Below are positions 42,771 through 52,099 of a stretch of DNA of 64,000 nt, piece by piece; the stretch's first letter is position 1, and the number at the start of each line of letters is the position of its first letter. The position numbers were made by a program, and so were the translations under genes. The notes under the pieces were generated by a model. That model ran no database searches. It worked only from the letters and a program-made list of their open reading frames with translations, and had not been told where the DNA came from. This stretch comes from Chitinophaga sancti (GTDB lineage: Bacteria > Bacteroidota > Bacteroidia > Chitinophagales > Chitinophagaceae), in assembly GCF_034424315.1 (NCBI RefSeq), contig NZ_CP139972.1, positions 3,596,001-3,660,000 on the forward strand, read 5' to 3'.

Positions 42771-43997
42771 TTACCTGGGATCTCCCCAGAATGTCAGCTC
42801 TGTAAGGTTAAAAAATGTATTGGTCTGCGCCATATTGGATACACATTCAAAACGGATGTACCTTACCTTCGGCAGACTCAGTGAGAAATTATAACTGAAT
42901 CCGTTATTCCAGAACACAAGATCCGCGTTGGTGTATTGTGGATTGGGTAATCCGGATGGTTTAGCAGGTGCTGTAAAAAAGCCCAGGTTGATCCAGCCAT
43001 TCGCCGTAGTACCCCCCACAGGAGGTAGGTGACCTGCATCCGGCATTGTTTCATCCACAGGAGTATCTTCACGCCCCCAAAGTACCCAGGTTTGCGGAGC
43101 ACCCGCCTGCCATAACCAGTTACCGCTACCATCAATACCCCTATTCCAGATGGTATACCGGCTCAATCTTGCGGCCTTCCCCATATCAAAGGTGATGACT
43201 GCCGGCCATACCAGTGGTTGTATTGGTTGTTCTGTATGATAACCTGGTGATCCCGTAGAATTGTTCCAGAGGTTTTCTATCACCCAGCCAAAACCTGTCT
43301 TTGCATCTGTACCCAGGGGATAACTGTGGAATAGTGATTTATCCATCTGCGCTTCAAATACCGGTGTAATAGTAGAGAACAAGGTATCTGAAATATTTCC
43401 CCACTGGTCTGTAACGTATACACCAAATTGCTGGGGAATGGTATCATAACCATGCAGACTATAGGTGATCGTGTCGTCGTTCGTGTAGTTCTGGGAAATG
43501 ATCTGGTATCTCTTAGTCTGATCAGGTGCAATCGTAACAATACCCAGGTTTGCTTTTGCCTTGTTCACGCAACTGATGCTCACACCGCCAAAGTCCTGCT
43601 GCATGGTAACTGTAGGCCTTGCCAGCAAATAAGGTGGCGTATCAGGATGTACCTTTATCGTTACCGGATCGGATACTACCTGTGCACGGCTCACTGTATG
43701 CAACACGACTTCGTAATCCTTACTGGCAGCGAAGCCACTTACAGTAATGCTATCTGAATAGTAGGAAGACTTTGTTTGCCTGCTGGTCCTATCATTGATC
43801 TTATAGTCTGCCTGTACATATAAAATATTGGATGAATTAGGCAATGTATAAGTGATGTAAGCACCGCCGTTGAAGTTGACCACATTCACATTCGTCACTA
43901 CACCCGGCTTCGTCATATCTGTAGATACGACCTCGTTATAGCCTTCCTGTTTCTTGCAGGAGGATATGATCAACAGTAATAAAATGATTCTTTTCAT
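42771..43997 (-). CDS. Surface lipoprotein, DUF4959/DUF5126/DUF5000-type with discoidin-like end
   Basis: 408 residues; lipobox IISSC (Cys 14). Three beta domains in series: an N-terminal Ig-like part (PGVVTNVNVVNFNGGAYITY), a middle one (KRYQIISQNYTNDDTITY) and a C-terminal discoidin-like fold with LWNNSTGSPGYHT, AVITFDMGK, WVLWGRED and KVRYIRFEC. Together with the following gene it forms the pair of glycan-binding lipoproteins typical of these loci. Starts 12 nt after susD. Confidence 0.83.
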   Translation of the reverse strand: MKRIILLLLIISSCKKQEGYNEVVSTDMTKPGVVTNVNVVNFNGGAYITYTLPNSSNILYVQADYKINDRTSRQTKSSYYSDSITVSGFAASKDYEVVLHTVSRAQVVSDPVTIKVHPDTPPYLLARPTVTMQQDFGGVSISCVNKAKANLGIVTIAPDQTKRYQIISQNYTNDDTITYSLHGYDTIPQQFGVYVTDQWGNISDTLFSTITPVFEAQMDKSLFHSYPLGTDAKTGFGWVIENLWNNSTGSPGYHTEQPIQPLVWPAVITFDMGKAARLSRYTIWNRGIDGSGNWLWQAGAPQTWVLWGREDTPVDETMPDAGHLPPVGGTTANGWINLGFFTAPAKPSGLPNPQYTNADLVFWNNGFSYNFSLSLPKVRYIRFECVSNMAQTNTFFNLTELTFWGDPR

Positions 43998-44008
43998 ACG
44001 TGTAATTT

Positions 44009-45907
44009 TTACCAGTAAAGGGTTTGTACGAGATTAGGATTGGTGAGCAGGTCATAATCCTGTATCGGGTACAAATAGTTCCTGATACTAAAGGAGGTCT
44101 GCTGCACAAGCCTTAACTGGTAATAGCCATCTGTTGTCCGGTTAAATACATTCCATCCCTGCACTGGTGTGCTTAATACCTGCTGCAATTCTTTCCATCT
44201 TCTCAGATCCCATCCTGCCTGCCCTTCAAAGGCAGTTTCAATTCTTCTTTCCTGGTGAATAATGGCGCGTAATCCATCTTTACTGCTATACTTAGACGGG
44301 TTGTTGGAATACTGTGACCATGATGCCACGACCCCATCCAATCCTCCTTTTGCTCTTACTTTGTCTATCCATTCATAAACTTCTGCACCGGGTCCGTTTA
44401 CTTCGTTCAGACATTCTGCATATAATAACCACAGTCCTGTCAACTGCATAAAAGGCCATGAGTAACCCTGCTGTACGCTTGTTTGTCCGAAGGTAGTCTG
44501 ATAAGGTACCAGCTTCTTTGCCCAGTATCCCGTTGCATTATAGCGCAACTGATCAGGTGGTGCAGCAGGACCATTCACCGCATTGATGTAATTCGGATTA
44601 TTATCATCCAGGTTACCGGAACCAAACCATACACTGCCATCAAAAGCAAGGTCTGCATAATAACGGGGCTCCCTGTTAAAGTTACCTTTCGCAGAGGTGT
44701 ATCCTTTCTTAATGTAATAAGCATGTGCATCATCACCTGCCTGTAACTTATAACGGTTGTTATAGTCGAAGGTCCTGTCTTCATTGATAGGCACACCATG
44801 ATTAGAGTAGAAGATCTCTGATTGCCCAATAGGTACGGAGAAATTAGAATACACCGCAAATACATTGGAGGCTGCTTCTGCAGTTACTCTTGGAGAAGCC
44901 ATATACTGCCAGCCAAATTGTGGGTTCAATGTCCATATCTGTTCAGAATTCCAGCTATCTACAAAGGCACCCTGAATAGTCAGTAAGCGACGTGTTGTAT
45001 CAGACATGTGTACGATACCTCCACTTAATCTCAGTTGATAAAGTGCTGCACTTCCTACATTATCAAGCGCCGCTTTACAGGCTGTCAATGCACGCTGCCA
45101 TTTGCTATCGTCATAGGCTGCAGGATATAATGACACGCCGTCTTTGTTCTTCCAGGAAGCATAATCAGGATTGCCATTGAACAAAGGACTTGCCTGTGTA
45201 ACCAATACTTCTGCTTTTACAGCCAGTGCTATGGTGCCACTGATACGGCCTTGCTCTGCTGCCAGGTTTTGTATCACGATAGGCAAATCAGGAATCGCTT
45301 CGTCCAGTAATCTTACTACATAGTTGAAGCAGGAATCAAGTGGTTGTTGTTTTACCCTTACCTGGTCGATAGATGCATTTACAGGCAGGTTCACATCCAT
45401 AATCGGAATAGGGCCATACATCCTGATCAACCAGTAATGAAAATAGGCTTTCAGGAATTTTGCTTCTGCTGTCCATCTCCTGCGCTGGTAATCCGGAAGA
45501 TCCGGGGGGATATGCACATTCTCCAGGAAGATGTTACATTTCCTGATGGCCTGCCACATGTTCAATCCCATGTTATAACCATCCCAGTAATTCAACAATG
45601 GGTTAGGACTGTTTTGAACACCACGGAGAATGCTGAATCCCGCATCACCACCAGCTCCGCCTAATGTGGTCTGATCCTGCAAGGGATAAGGAAAGATCAC
45701 TTCTCCAGAAGTCGTGAAACCCGGATTGCGACGGACATCAACCAGGTTCTGTAAGGTAGCATAGCAACCAAACAGGTAAGCCTGTGTTTCATTCGCGTTG
45801 GCAAAGGCACTCTCCAGGGTCGCCACATCATCAGGCACTACATCCAGGTATTTCTTACAGGATGAAAAAAGTATAATGATCGTAAGGAATTTTAATATCG
45901 TTTGCAT
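44009..45907 (-). CDS. RagB/SusD family glycan-binding lipoprotein
   Basis: 632 residues; lipobox LFSSC (Cys 17). The N-terminal helices (YLFGCYATLQNLVD) and the sugar-facing loop region are followed by the family end HQERRIETAFEGQAGWDLRR. Acts as the lid of the SusC transporter encoded 11 nt upstream. With two discoidin lipoproteins and a GH95 fucosidase downstream, its likely ligand is a fucosylated glycan. Confidence 0.93.
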   Translation of the reverse strand: MQTILKFLTIIILFSSCKKYLDVVPDDVATLESAFANANETQAYLFGCYATLQNLVDVRRNPGFTTSGEVIFPYPLQDQTTLGGAGGDAGFSILRGVQNSPNPLLNYWDGYNMGLNMWQAIRKCNIFLENVHIPPDLPDYQRRRWTAEAKFLKAYFHYWLIRMYGPIPIMDVNLPVNASIDQVRVKQQPLDSCFNYVVRLLDEAIPDLPIVIQNLAAEQGRISGTIALAVKAEVLVTQASPLFNGNPDYASWKNKDGVSLYPAAYDDSKWQRALTACKAALDNVGSAALYQLRLSGGIVHMSDTTRRLLTIQGAFVDSWNSEQIWTLNPQFGWQYMASPRVTAEAASNVFAVYSNFSVPIGQSEIFYSNHGVPINEDRTFDYNNRYKLQAGDDAHAYYIKKGYTSAKGNFNREPRYYADLAFDGSVWFGSGNLDDNNPNYINAVNGPAAPPDQLRYNATGYWAKKLVPYQTTFGQTSVQQGYSWPFMQLTGLWLLYAECLNEVNGPGAEVYEWIDKVRAKGGLDGVVASWSQYSNNPSKYSSKDGLRAIIHQERRIETAFEGQAGWDLRRWKELQQVLSTPVQGWNVFNRTTDGYYQLRLVQQTSFSIRNYLYPIQDYDLLTNPNLVQTLYW

Positions 45908-45917
45908 CTGAGATCGT

Positions 45918-48900
45918 TTAAAGGTTTACGTTAATACCACAGTTGAAAACCTTCTGTATCGGATAACCAAAGCCTTGCCCTGCCTGCTCGGGATCCCATA
46001 ATTTAAAGTGGCTGAATGTGAGCAGGTTCAGGCCGCTGAAATAAATACGTGCACTCCTGATGTACATTCTTTTCGTCAGTGACTTTGGTAAACTATAACC
46101 CAGCTCGACGGACTTCAACCGCATAAAACTGCCGTCTCTCAGCCACCAGGTACTCTGCTGCTGGTTGTTCAGGATATCGGTGGTGGATAGCCTTGGCCAC
46201 AGTGCATACAGGTTCTGGTTTTCTTCTGACCAGTGATTCTCTGCATAAGCCTGCAGGATCTGTGCATTATTTACAAAAGGTGCCGTACCATATTTTGCGT
46301 AATACCTGTCATCCTGGGAGGTGGCATTGATAAAAAATGATTCCCTGGCAAGACCCTGGAAAAATGCATTGAGGTCAAAGTTTTTATACCCCAATGAGAA
46401 CCCAAAACCATAGATGATCTGCGGTGTGGTAGGCAGCCCGATAGGCACCTGGTCATCCTGGTTGATCACCCCATCTTTATTTACATCCCTGTATTTAATA
46501 TCGCCCCCGGCAGGCGGTGCAGAATTACCAAAGTACTGGGTGGGAGAATTCGCGGCTTCTTTATCATCTACAAATAACCGCTCCGCGATATATCCAAATG
46601 GCTGGTTAATAGGTTTGCCATTCTGGAAACGATAGGCATATTTATATTCCGGTTCTTCAAAACGTGCGTACCTGTTAGAAGTAACAGTCAGGTTACCCAG
46701 TACAGATGCCCAGAAGTTTTTGGAGAAAGTTTGTTTATAGTTAATATTCAGGTCCAGGCCTTTGGCATAGGCTTCTCCTACATTGGATTTCACAGCTGCT
46801 TCCAGACCTGTGGTTACAGGAATATATCCTCGCTGTTGCAGAATGTTATACCTGAATTCATGATAGATCTCTGCTGTGATATTCAGTTTTTCGAAGAAGG
46901 TCATTTCTGCTGCCAGGTTGGATTTACGGGCAGTCTCCCAGGTGACACCAGGGTTTGGATAATTCTGGATGGTAGTACCATACATCTTCACACCGTTCGT
47001 AGTGCCGAATACAGCAGAGGGCCCATTCGGATCATCAGGCGTTACGCTTGACAGGTAATAGAAACGGGTGTTGTCAATATTGTCATTACCTACCAATCCA
47101 TAGCTACCTCTTATCTTCAGCCTTGTAACGATCTTTGATAATGGACCCGCCCAGAATTTCTCATTCGATACCACCCACCCTGCACCCACAGTGGGAAAGA
47201 AGCCCCAGCGATATTGGGTAGAGAAACGTTCTGAGCCGTTATAGCCAAAGTTGAATTCCATGAAATACCTGCTGGCGAATGAGTAGGTGGCCCTTCCTGC
47301 AAGACCCAGGTTACGGTAGGGCAGTGAATACTGTAAAGATGGCTGATGCGTGTTTGGATCATTTGCATCTGCATTCAGTTTCTGTTGTCTGGTACCGATC
47401 AGTGAAGCACTGAGATTATGTTTGCCGAAAGCCCGTGTATAATCCAGTGATCCCTGTAAGTAAAGGAAGGTATTTACATCTTTCGTTCCCGGATAATAGC
47501 TCAGGAATTCCTGTGCGCCACCCGGTTGGTTATTCAGCCAGGCTAGACTATAAGTATTATTGGTCTGGTCGTAATTCGCCACATCATAATAGAATGGTTT
47601 GTAGGAACGGGTCAGATCAAAGTAGGCATACCTGTTAGTACTGAATAAACCATGAAAGGCCAGTCCTTTCGTAATGAAATCGAAGTTCTGGTTCAGTTCA
47701 AACTGTGCGGACAATCTGGACTCGGAGAAACTCTTATAACCATACATCAGGTCGGCATAAGGGTTGGCCTGTAAATTTCCGGAGGAGGTCAGTGAGTTAC
47801 CAAACAGGATATGTTTAGTAAGCAGGTTGGCACTATCAGATGGGAAATATGCCGGGAAAGATACCGGGCTAGTGTGCAGTGCCCTGTCATACAGATCACT
47901 TGCCAGTCCTGACTGATCACCGGTAATAGGTCCTGTATATTCGTTGAAGTTACCCCAGAGGCGTACCACCACTTCAGTCGTCTTGGTGAGCTTTACATTC
48001 ACATTGGAACGCAACTGGTAGTTTTCAAATTTCATGGCAGAATTGAAATTATTCACAGGATTTACCTGCAGGATTCCGTTATCGCGGTCATAAGAACCAG
48101 CGATGTAATACTTGGTCACGTCATTACCACCCTGTACACTGAAGTTCGCACGCTGGGTAGTTGCCTGATCTTTGAACAGGGTCTTCATCCAGTCTACCGC
48201 CGGATATACGTAAGGGTTATATCCTGGCGCCTTATCCATGGTAGCCTGTGTATTAATGATCTGGTTGGGTGTATACAGCGGAGTCGCCAGGGGATTCCGG
48301 GTAGTCAGGGCCTCGTTGTACATTTTCATATAGGTAACGGGATCGCCTAATTGCACGGTTTTTGTAGGCCGGGATACGGAACGTTCATAGCGTACATTCA
48401 TACTGGCCTTGCCTGCTTTACCTTCTTTGGTAGTCACGAGGATCACCCCATTGGCACCTCTTGCGCCGTATAATGCGGCAGCACTGGCATCTTTCAGGAT
48501 GGAGAAACTCGCGATATCATCTACCTGTAAGCGGGCAAGATCGTTGGAGCTGAGTTCAACATTATCAACCAATATTAAAGGACTGGCACTGTAACCAAAT
48601 GTGGTCACCCCCCTGATAAAGAACGAGGAATTGTCCAGGCCAGGTTGTCCACCACGCTGAAAGGAGATCATACCTGCAATCTGTCCTGCAAGGGCATTCG
48701 TGAGATTGCTGGAAGGGATCTTCAATGTGCCGGGAGCTACGGTGGTTACAGAGCCTACCACTGCTTCCTTGCGCTGTTTGCGTCCGTAAGCGGTGACGAC
48801 CACTTCCTCGACGTTACGGGAAAAAGGTTTGAGTACAAGGTTGATCACCCTTGAATTGGGAGACACGGTAATGTACTGTTGTTCGAAACCAACATAAGAA

Positions 48901-49142
48901 AATCGCAGCAGTGTACCTGGTTCTGCATCCAGGATGAATTTACCGGTGGAATTGGTAGATGTAGCGACGTTCTTCTTGTTTTCTGCTACCACATTCACCC
49001 CTTCCAGTTTCAAGCCTGAAGTATCGGTGACTGTACCAGTAACAGTGATCTTTGTAGTTTGTTGAGCGATGGCGCTGATGCTGACGAACATGAAAATAGC
49101 GAACAGTATCCCGGGTAGGGATACAAACGGGAATTTTGGCAT
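45918..49142 (-). CDS. SusC/RagA-type TonB-dependent outer-membrane transporter
   Basis: 1,074 residues. Signal peptide to about residue 27 (SISAIAQ), carboxypeptidase-regulatory-like domain (about 32-110), plug (about 115-230, with ILKDASAAALYGARGANGVI) and beta barrel ending in CGINVNL. Unlike the SusC at 7740 it lacks an STN domain, consistent with control by the divergent AraC protein instead of sigma/FecR. First gene of the fucose operon. A -7 box lies 53 nt upstream. Confidence 0.95.
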   Translation of the reverse strand: MPKFPFVSLPGILFAIFMFVSISAIAQQTTKITVTGTVTDTSGLKLEGVNVVAENKKNVATSTNSTGKFILDAEPGTLLRFSYVGFEQQYITVSPNSRVINLVLKPFSRNVEEVVVTAYGRKQRKEAVVGSVTTVAPGTLKIPSSNLTNALAGQIAGMISFQRGGQPGLDNSSFFIRGVTTFGYSASPLILVDNVELSSNDLARLQVDDIASFSILKDASAAALYGARGANGVILVTTKEGKAGKASMNVRYERSVSRPTKTVQLGDPVTYMKMYNEALTTRNPLATPLYTPNQIINTQATMDKAPGYNPYVYPAVDWMKTLFKDQATTQRANFSVQGGNDVTKYYIAGSYDRDNGILQVNPVNNFNSAMKFENYQLRSNVNVKLTKTTEVVVRLWGNFNEYTGPITGDQSGLASDLYDRALHTSPVSFPAYFPSDSANLLTKHILFGNSLTSSGNLQANPYADLMYGYKSFSESRLSAQFELNQNFDFITKGLAFHGLFSTNRYAYFDLTRSYKPFYYDVANYDQTNNTYSLAWLNNQPGGAQEFLSYYPGTKDVNTFLYLQGSLDYTRAFGKHNLSASLIGTRQQKLNADANDPNTHQPSLQYSLPYRNLGLAGRATYSFASRYFMEFNFGYNGSERFSTQYRWGFFPTVGAGWVVSNEKFWAGPLSKIVTRLKIRGSYGLVGNDNIDNTRFYYLSSVTPDDPNGPSAVFGTTNGVKMYGTTIQNYPNPGVTWETARKSNLAAEMTFFEKLNITAEIYHEFRYNILQQRGYIPVTTGLEAAVKSNVGEAYAKGLDLNINYKQTFSKNFWASVLGNLTVTSNRYARFEEPEYKYAYRFQNGKPINQPFGYIAERLFVDDKEAANSPTQYFGNSAPPAGGDIKYRDVNKDGVINQDDQVPIGLPTTPQIIYGFGFSLGYKNFDLNAFFQGLARESFFINATSQDDRYYAKYGTAPFVNNAQILQAYAENHWSEENQNLYALWPRLSTTDILNNQQQSTWWLRDGSFMRLKSVELGYSLPKSLTKRMYIRSARIYFSGLNLLTFSHFKLWDPEQAGQGFGYPIQKVFNCGINVNL

Positions 49143-49194
49143 AAACCAACTTTTTGGAAAAATTGAGAATTATTTCATAACTGGAATTGTGAAA

Positions 49195-49202
49195 CAAATT
49201 TA
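49195..49202 (-). promoter_or_regulatory. Bacteroidota -7 promoter box (TAAATTTG) of the fucose operon
   Basis: Exact TAnnTTTG match on the minus strand, 53 nt upstream of the susC-like start. No good -33 TTG at standard spacing, which suits an activator-dependent promoter. Confidence 0.5.
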
Positions 49203-49219
49203 TCTATTCAGGGTTCGGT

Positions 49220-49242
49220 AATAAATGGATGATTCATTTATT
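49220..49242. promoter_or_regulatory. 8-bp inverted repeat in the shared regulatory region
   Basis: AATAAATG and CATTTATT flank a 7-nt spacer, 18 nt upstream of the -7 box and between divergent AraC and SusC genes. Possible regulator site, but AT-rich inverted repeats also arise by chance. Confidence 0.3.
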
Positions 49243-49295
49243 TTCATGAATTATACTACGATTTTGTATTTTGTCAATAAATCCCACACCGCGTT

Positions 49296-50198
49296 ATGAA
49301 AACAGTAAAACGGAGAGATGGCTTTGCAGGGCAGCAGCTGATCAGCCTTCCTGATGCAGTCTGGAAGAATGCAATCAAAGCGAATACCGTCCTGGGGCAA
49401 CTATACATTACGCATATTGGTTATTTTCCCAAGGCAGCCTTTCATTACCGTGACAGGAAGAATGGCTGTACAGATAATATATTGATATATTGTACGGGGG
49501 GTAAAGGCTGGTATATCATTGGAAACAGGCGCTTTGAGGTAGGCACCAATGAATTTGCAATCATTCCGGCAACGACGGCACACCTGCGTTATGGCTCTGA
49601 CGACGCGAATCCATGGACAATTTACTGGGTGCATTTCAGCGGAAAAGACATGGAGACTTTTAACAGGAATTTTAATATCGGCCCATTGGACGGGCCACGG
49701 CATATCCATGCCAATGAGAAAGGGATAGAGCTTTGGAACGCAATGTTCCAGAGTCTGAAGATGGGCTTTGGAAAAGATAACCTGAGTAAGGCAAGTCTTT
49801 ATTTATATCATTTCATTGCTACTTTCTTATATCCTGAAAAAGCATCGGGCGAGCAATCCGTCATCAACGACAGGATCAATGAGACCGTGCAATATATGCA
49901 ACAACAGTTGTCCGCTACACTAACAGTAGAGGATCTTGCCAGGAAGATAGACCTGTCTCCTTCACATTTTTCCAGCTTATTCAAGCAGGCCACCGGTATG
50001 TCTCCCCTCAGTTATTTTATTCATCTGAAATTACAGAAGGCGTGTTTGTTGCTATATACAACGGATATGAAGATAAAAGATGTAGCTGTGGCGATCGGGT
50101 ATGATGATCCTTTTCATTTTTCAAGATTATTTAAGAAAAGTATGGATGTAAGCCCGGAGCTATACCGGGGGCTTAGAAGAAAGGAAAATATAAACTAA
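49296..50198 (+). CDS. AraC-family regulator of the fucose locus
   Basis: 300 residues. The N-terminal cupin domain (about 30-170) has PKAAFHYRDRKNGCTDNILI and IYWVHFSGKDM, the arrangement seen in AraC proteins sensing sugars. C-terminal helix-turn-helix motifs: VEDLARKIDLSPSHFSSLFK and KDVAVAIGYDDPFHFSRLFK. It is divergent from the nine-gene operon with a 153-nt shared region holding a -7 box and an inverted repeat, so it is the presumed activator responding to fucose or a product of it. Confidence 0.9.
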   Translation: MKTVKRRDGFAGQQLISLPDAVWKNAIKANTVLGQLYITHIGYFPKAAFHYRDRKNGCTDNILIYCTGGKGWYIIGNRRFEVGTNEFAIIPATTAHLRYGSDDANPWTIYWVHFSGKDMETFNRNFNIGPLDGPRHIHANEKGIELWNAMFQSLKMGFGKDNLSKASLYLYHFIATFLYPEKASGEQSVINDRINETVQYMQQQLSATLTVEDLARKIDLSPSHFSSLFKQATGMSPLSYFIHLKLQKACLLLYTTDMKIKDVAVAIGYDDPFHFSRLFKKSMDVSPELYRGLRRKENIN

Positions 50199-50266
50199 AA
50201 CTCATTTCATAAATAGGTATTTATAATTGATGATCAATACATAAATACCTATTTATGAAATGAGTT
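50199..50266. repeat. 68-nt near-perfect palindrome (dispersed element), likely terminator
   Basis: A 26-nt arm (starting AACTCATTTCATAAATAGGT) is exactly mirrored at 50241-50266, with a further 5-bp inner stem in the 16-nt middle. It begins right after the AraC stop and lies 20 nt past the OmpA gene end, between convergent genes. A related but broken copy lies at 16895-16950. Confidence 0.75.
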
Positions 50267-50285
50267 CTAGTTGTCCCCCTTGTTG

Positions 50286-52088
50286 TTAATAGAATATCTT
50301 TAGCATAGACCTCCTGTTTTTCCTGTGTTCGTCTTCATTACAAGGCACCCCATCTGCACAGGGGTTTACTAATTCTTTCTCACCCATATTCTCATAATAT
50401 AAATTCTTCGCAGGCACCCCTTTCTTAATTAAGTAATCAATCACAGCATAACAACGAAGTGCTGATAAATCTACGTTGTATTGATCAGTACCACGGCTGT
50501 CAGTATAAGAGCGCACCATAAGTTTCCATTGCGGATAATCCCTGAGTACAGTAGCTACTCTATCCAGCATTTCCCTGGAAGAAGTTAATAATATAGCACT
50601 GTTGTAGTCGTAATAAAAGCAGAGATGTTCAAGCTTATCTATGACAGCACTATCTTCGGAGCTGAGCTTCTTTTTATTTCCTGGTGGCGGAGGTATTGGT
50701 GCCTGGGTAGGCGCGGGTGGGGGTGTAGATACAACCACAACAGGTGTAGTGGGCTTATTTTCTATCTTCTCCGTGAAATGTGTTTCCATAAAATGATACA
50801 CATCATCTCCCCCGCTTCCTCCATTTCTGTTAGAGGCGAAATAGCCTTCGTAGTTATTGTCCTTCATGATAAAACCGAGATCATCAGCCCCTGAATTAAC
50901 AGGTGATTTTAAATTAACAGGCGGTACCCACTTATCGCCACTACCTGCTGCCCGGAAAATATCGTAGCCCCCAATGCCGGTATGCCCCTTGCTGGAGAAA
51001 TAAAGTGCCCCTTTTTCATTGATAGTTGGAAAGGTTTCTTCGAATGGTGTATTGATGACAGCTCCGCAGTTCTTTGGTGTACCCCATGAACCATCTGATT
51101 GACGTTCGCTGTACCAGATATCGGTTTTCCCAACACCACCGGGCCTGTCAGAGACGAGGTAGAGGATACGGCCACTCAGCACAACATTGCCGGAATAACT
51201 ACCAGCCATATTTAAGGTGGTAATGGGTGCTATTGGCCCCCAGCTATCACCTTGCTTAAAAGACCAATAGAGAGACATCAGTCGCTGTCCATTGATAGGT
51301 CCTTTCCTGGTTTTGTTAAAGACATCTGAGTTGAGGGTAATGTAAGCAGTATCTTCTCTTGCATTGAAACAAACAGGGCCTACGTGGTAAGGGAGTTTAC
51401 CCAATAATTTGGGAAGTACTTCTTCCAGGTAGGTGTTGGCATTACTCCCTTTCTGGTATTGCTTGAATACATAGGGTTTAAAATAAGGCTGGTCTACACG
51501 GGGATCAATATCCGGGTTTCGTTCGGAGCCGGTCGTTAAAGCCATCTTGCGATAACCATTAGATACTAACAACAGACCATCTCTTACCACCCCACTTATC
51601 CAATCGGCACCAGGTGTACTCAGTTCCTTGATGTTTTCCAAAGCCATAGTTTGGGTTGCCTGCTTCCACAGCATGGCACTATCACAACCTGCCAGTAAGC
51701 GGCTTTTCCATTGTGTGCTATCTGCATTTGAGGTATTGTAAAGTGCAATATATTTCTTTGCAGTATCGTATTGTTCAATATTCATTTGGGTTATCCCAAA
51801 TAATACATTGATGATAGAAGGACAGGCAGGACTTTGCAGCATTTTATAATACCAGCTGGCTGCCAGGTCAAAGCGACCTATTTCAATATAACATCTGGCA
51901 GTTTTTTCCAGGATGGGTAAAGGCGCTTTTCGTTTATCTCCCAGTTCACTGTATAACTTTGCAGCTTCGGCATACTCCTGCCTGGCAAAGGCTTCATCTC
52001 CCAGCTCTATCAGGCTTTTATCTTCTTGTCCGTACAAAAACAACGGAATAAACAATGGGCATATAAATAGAATAAGTTTACGCAACAT
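50286..52088 (-). CDS. OmpA-family protein with TPR and WD40/PD40-like repeats (PorE-like)
   Basis: 600 residues; signal peptide 1-20. Residues about 22-130 are TPR helices (DEAFARQEYAEAAKLYSEL). About 150-430 form a PD40-type beta-propeller (RILYLVSDRPGGVGKTDIWY, ALYFSSKGHTGIGGYDIF). After a Pro-rich linker (APTQAPIPPPPGNKK) comes the OmpA peptidoglycan-binding domain (about 485-600) with SYTDSRGTDQYNVDLS and EHRKNRRS. This build matches the T9SS-linked PorE type, which fixes outer-membrane machinery to the cell wall. It is the last gene of the adhesin operon, 11 nt after porP. Confidence 0.88.
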   Translation of the reverse strand: MLRKLILFICPLFIPLFLYGQEDKSLIELGDEAFARQEYAEAAKLYSELGDKRKAPLPILEKTARCYIEIGRFDLAASWYYKMLQSPACPSIINVLFGITQMNIEQYDTAKKYIALYNTSNADSTQWKSRLLAGCDSAMLWKQATQTMALENIKELSTPGADWISGVVRDGLLLVSNGYRKMALTTGSERNPDIDPRVDQPYFKPYVFKQYQKGSNANTYLEEVLPKLLGKLPYHVGPVCFNAREDTAYITLNSDVFNKTRKGPINGQRLMSLYWSFKQGDSWGPIAPITTLNMAGSYSGNVVLSGRILYLVSDRPGGVGKTDIWYSERQSDGSWGTPKNCGAVINTPFEETFPTINEKGALYFSSKGHTGIGGYDIFRAAGSGDKWVPPVNLKSPVNSGADDLGFIMKDNNYEGYFASNRNGGSGGDDVYHFMETHFTEKIENKPTTPVVVVSTPPPAPTQAPIPPPPGNKKKLSSEDSAVIDKLEHLCFYYDYNSAILLTSSREMLDRVATVLRDYPQWKLMVRSYTDSRGTDQYNVDLSALRCYAVIDYLIKKGVPAKNLYYENMGEKELVNPCADGVPCNEDEHRKNRRSMLKIFY

Positions 52089-52099
52089 GTTGACTTGTT

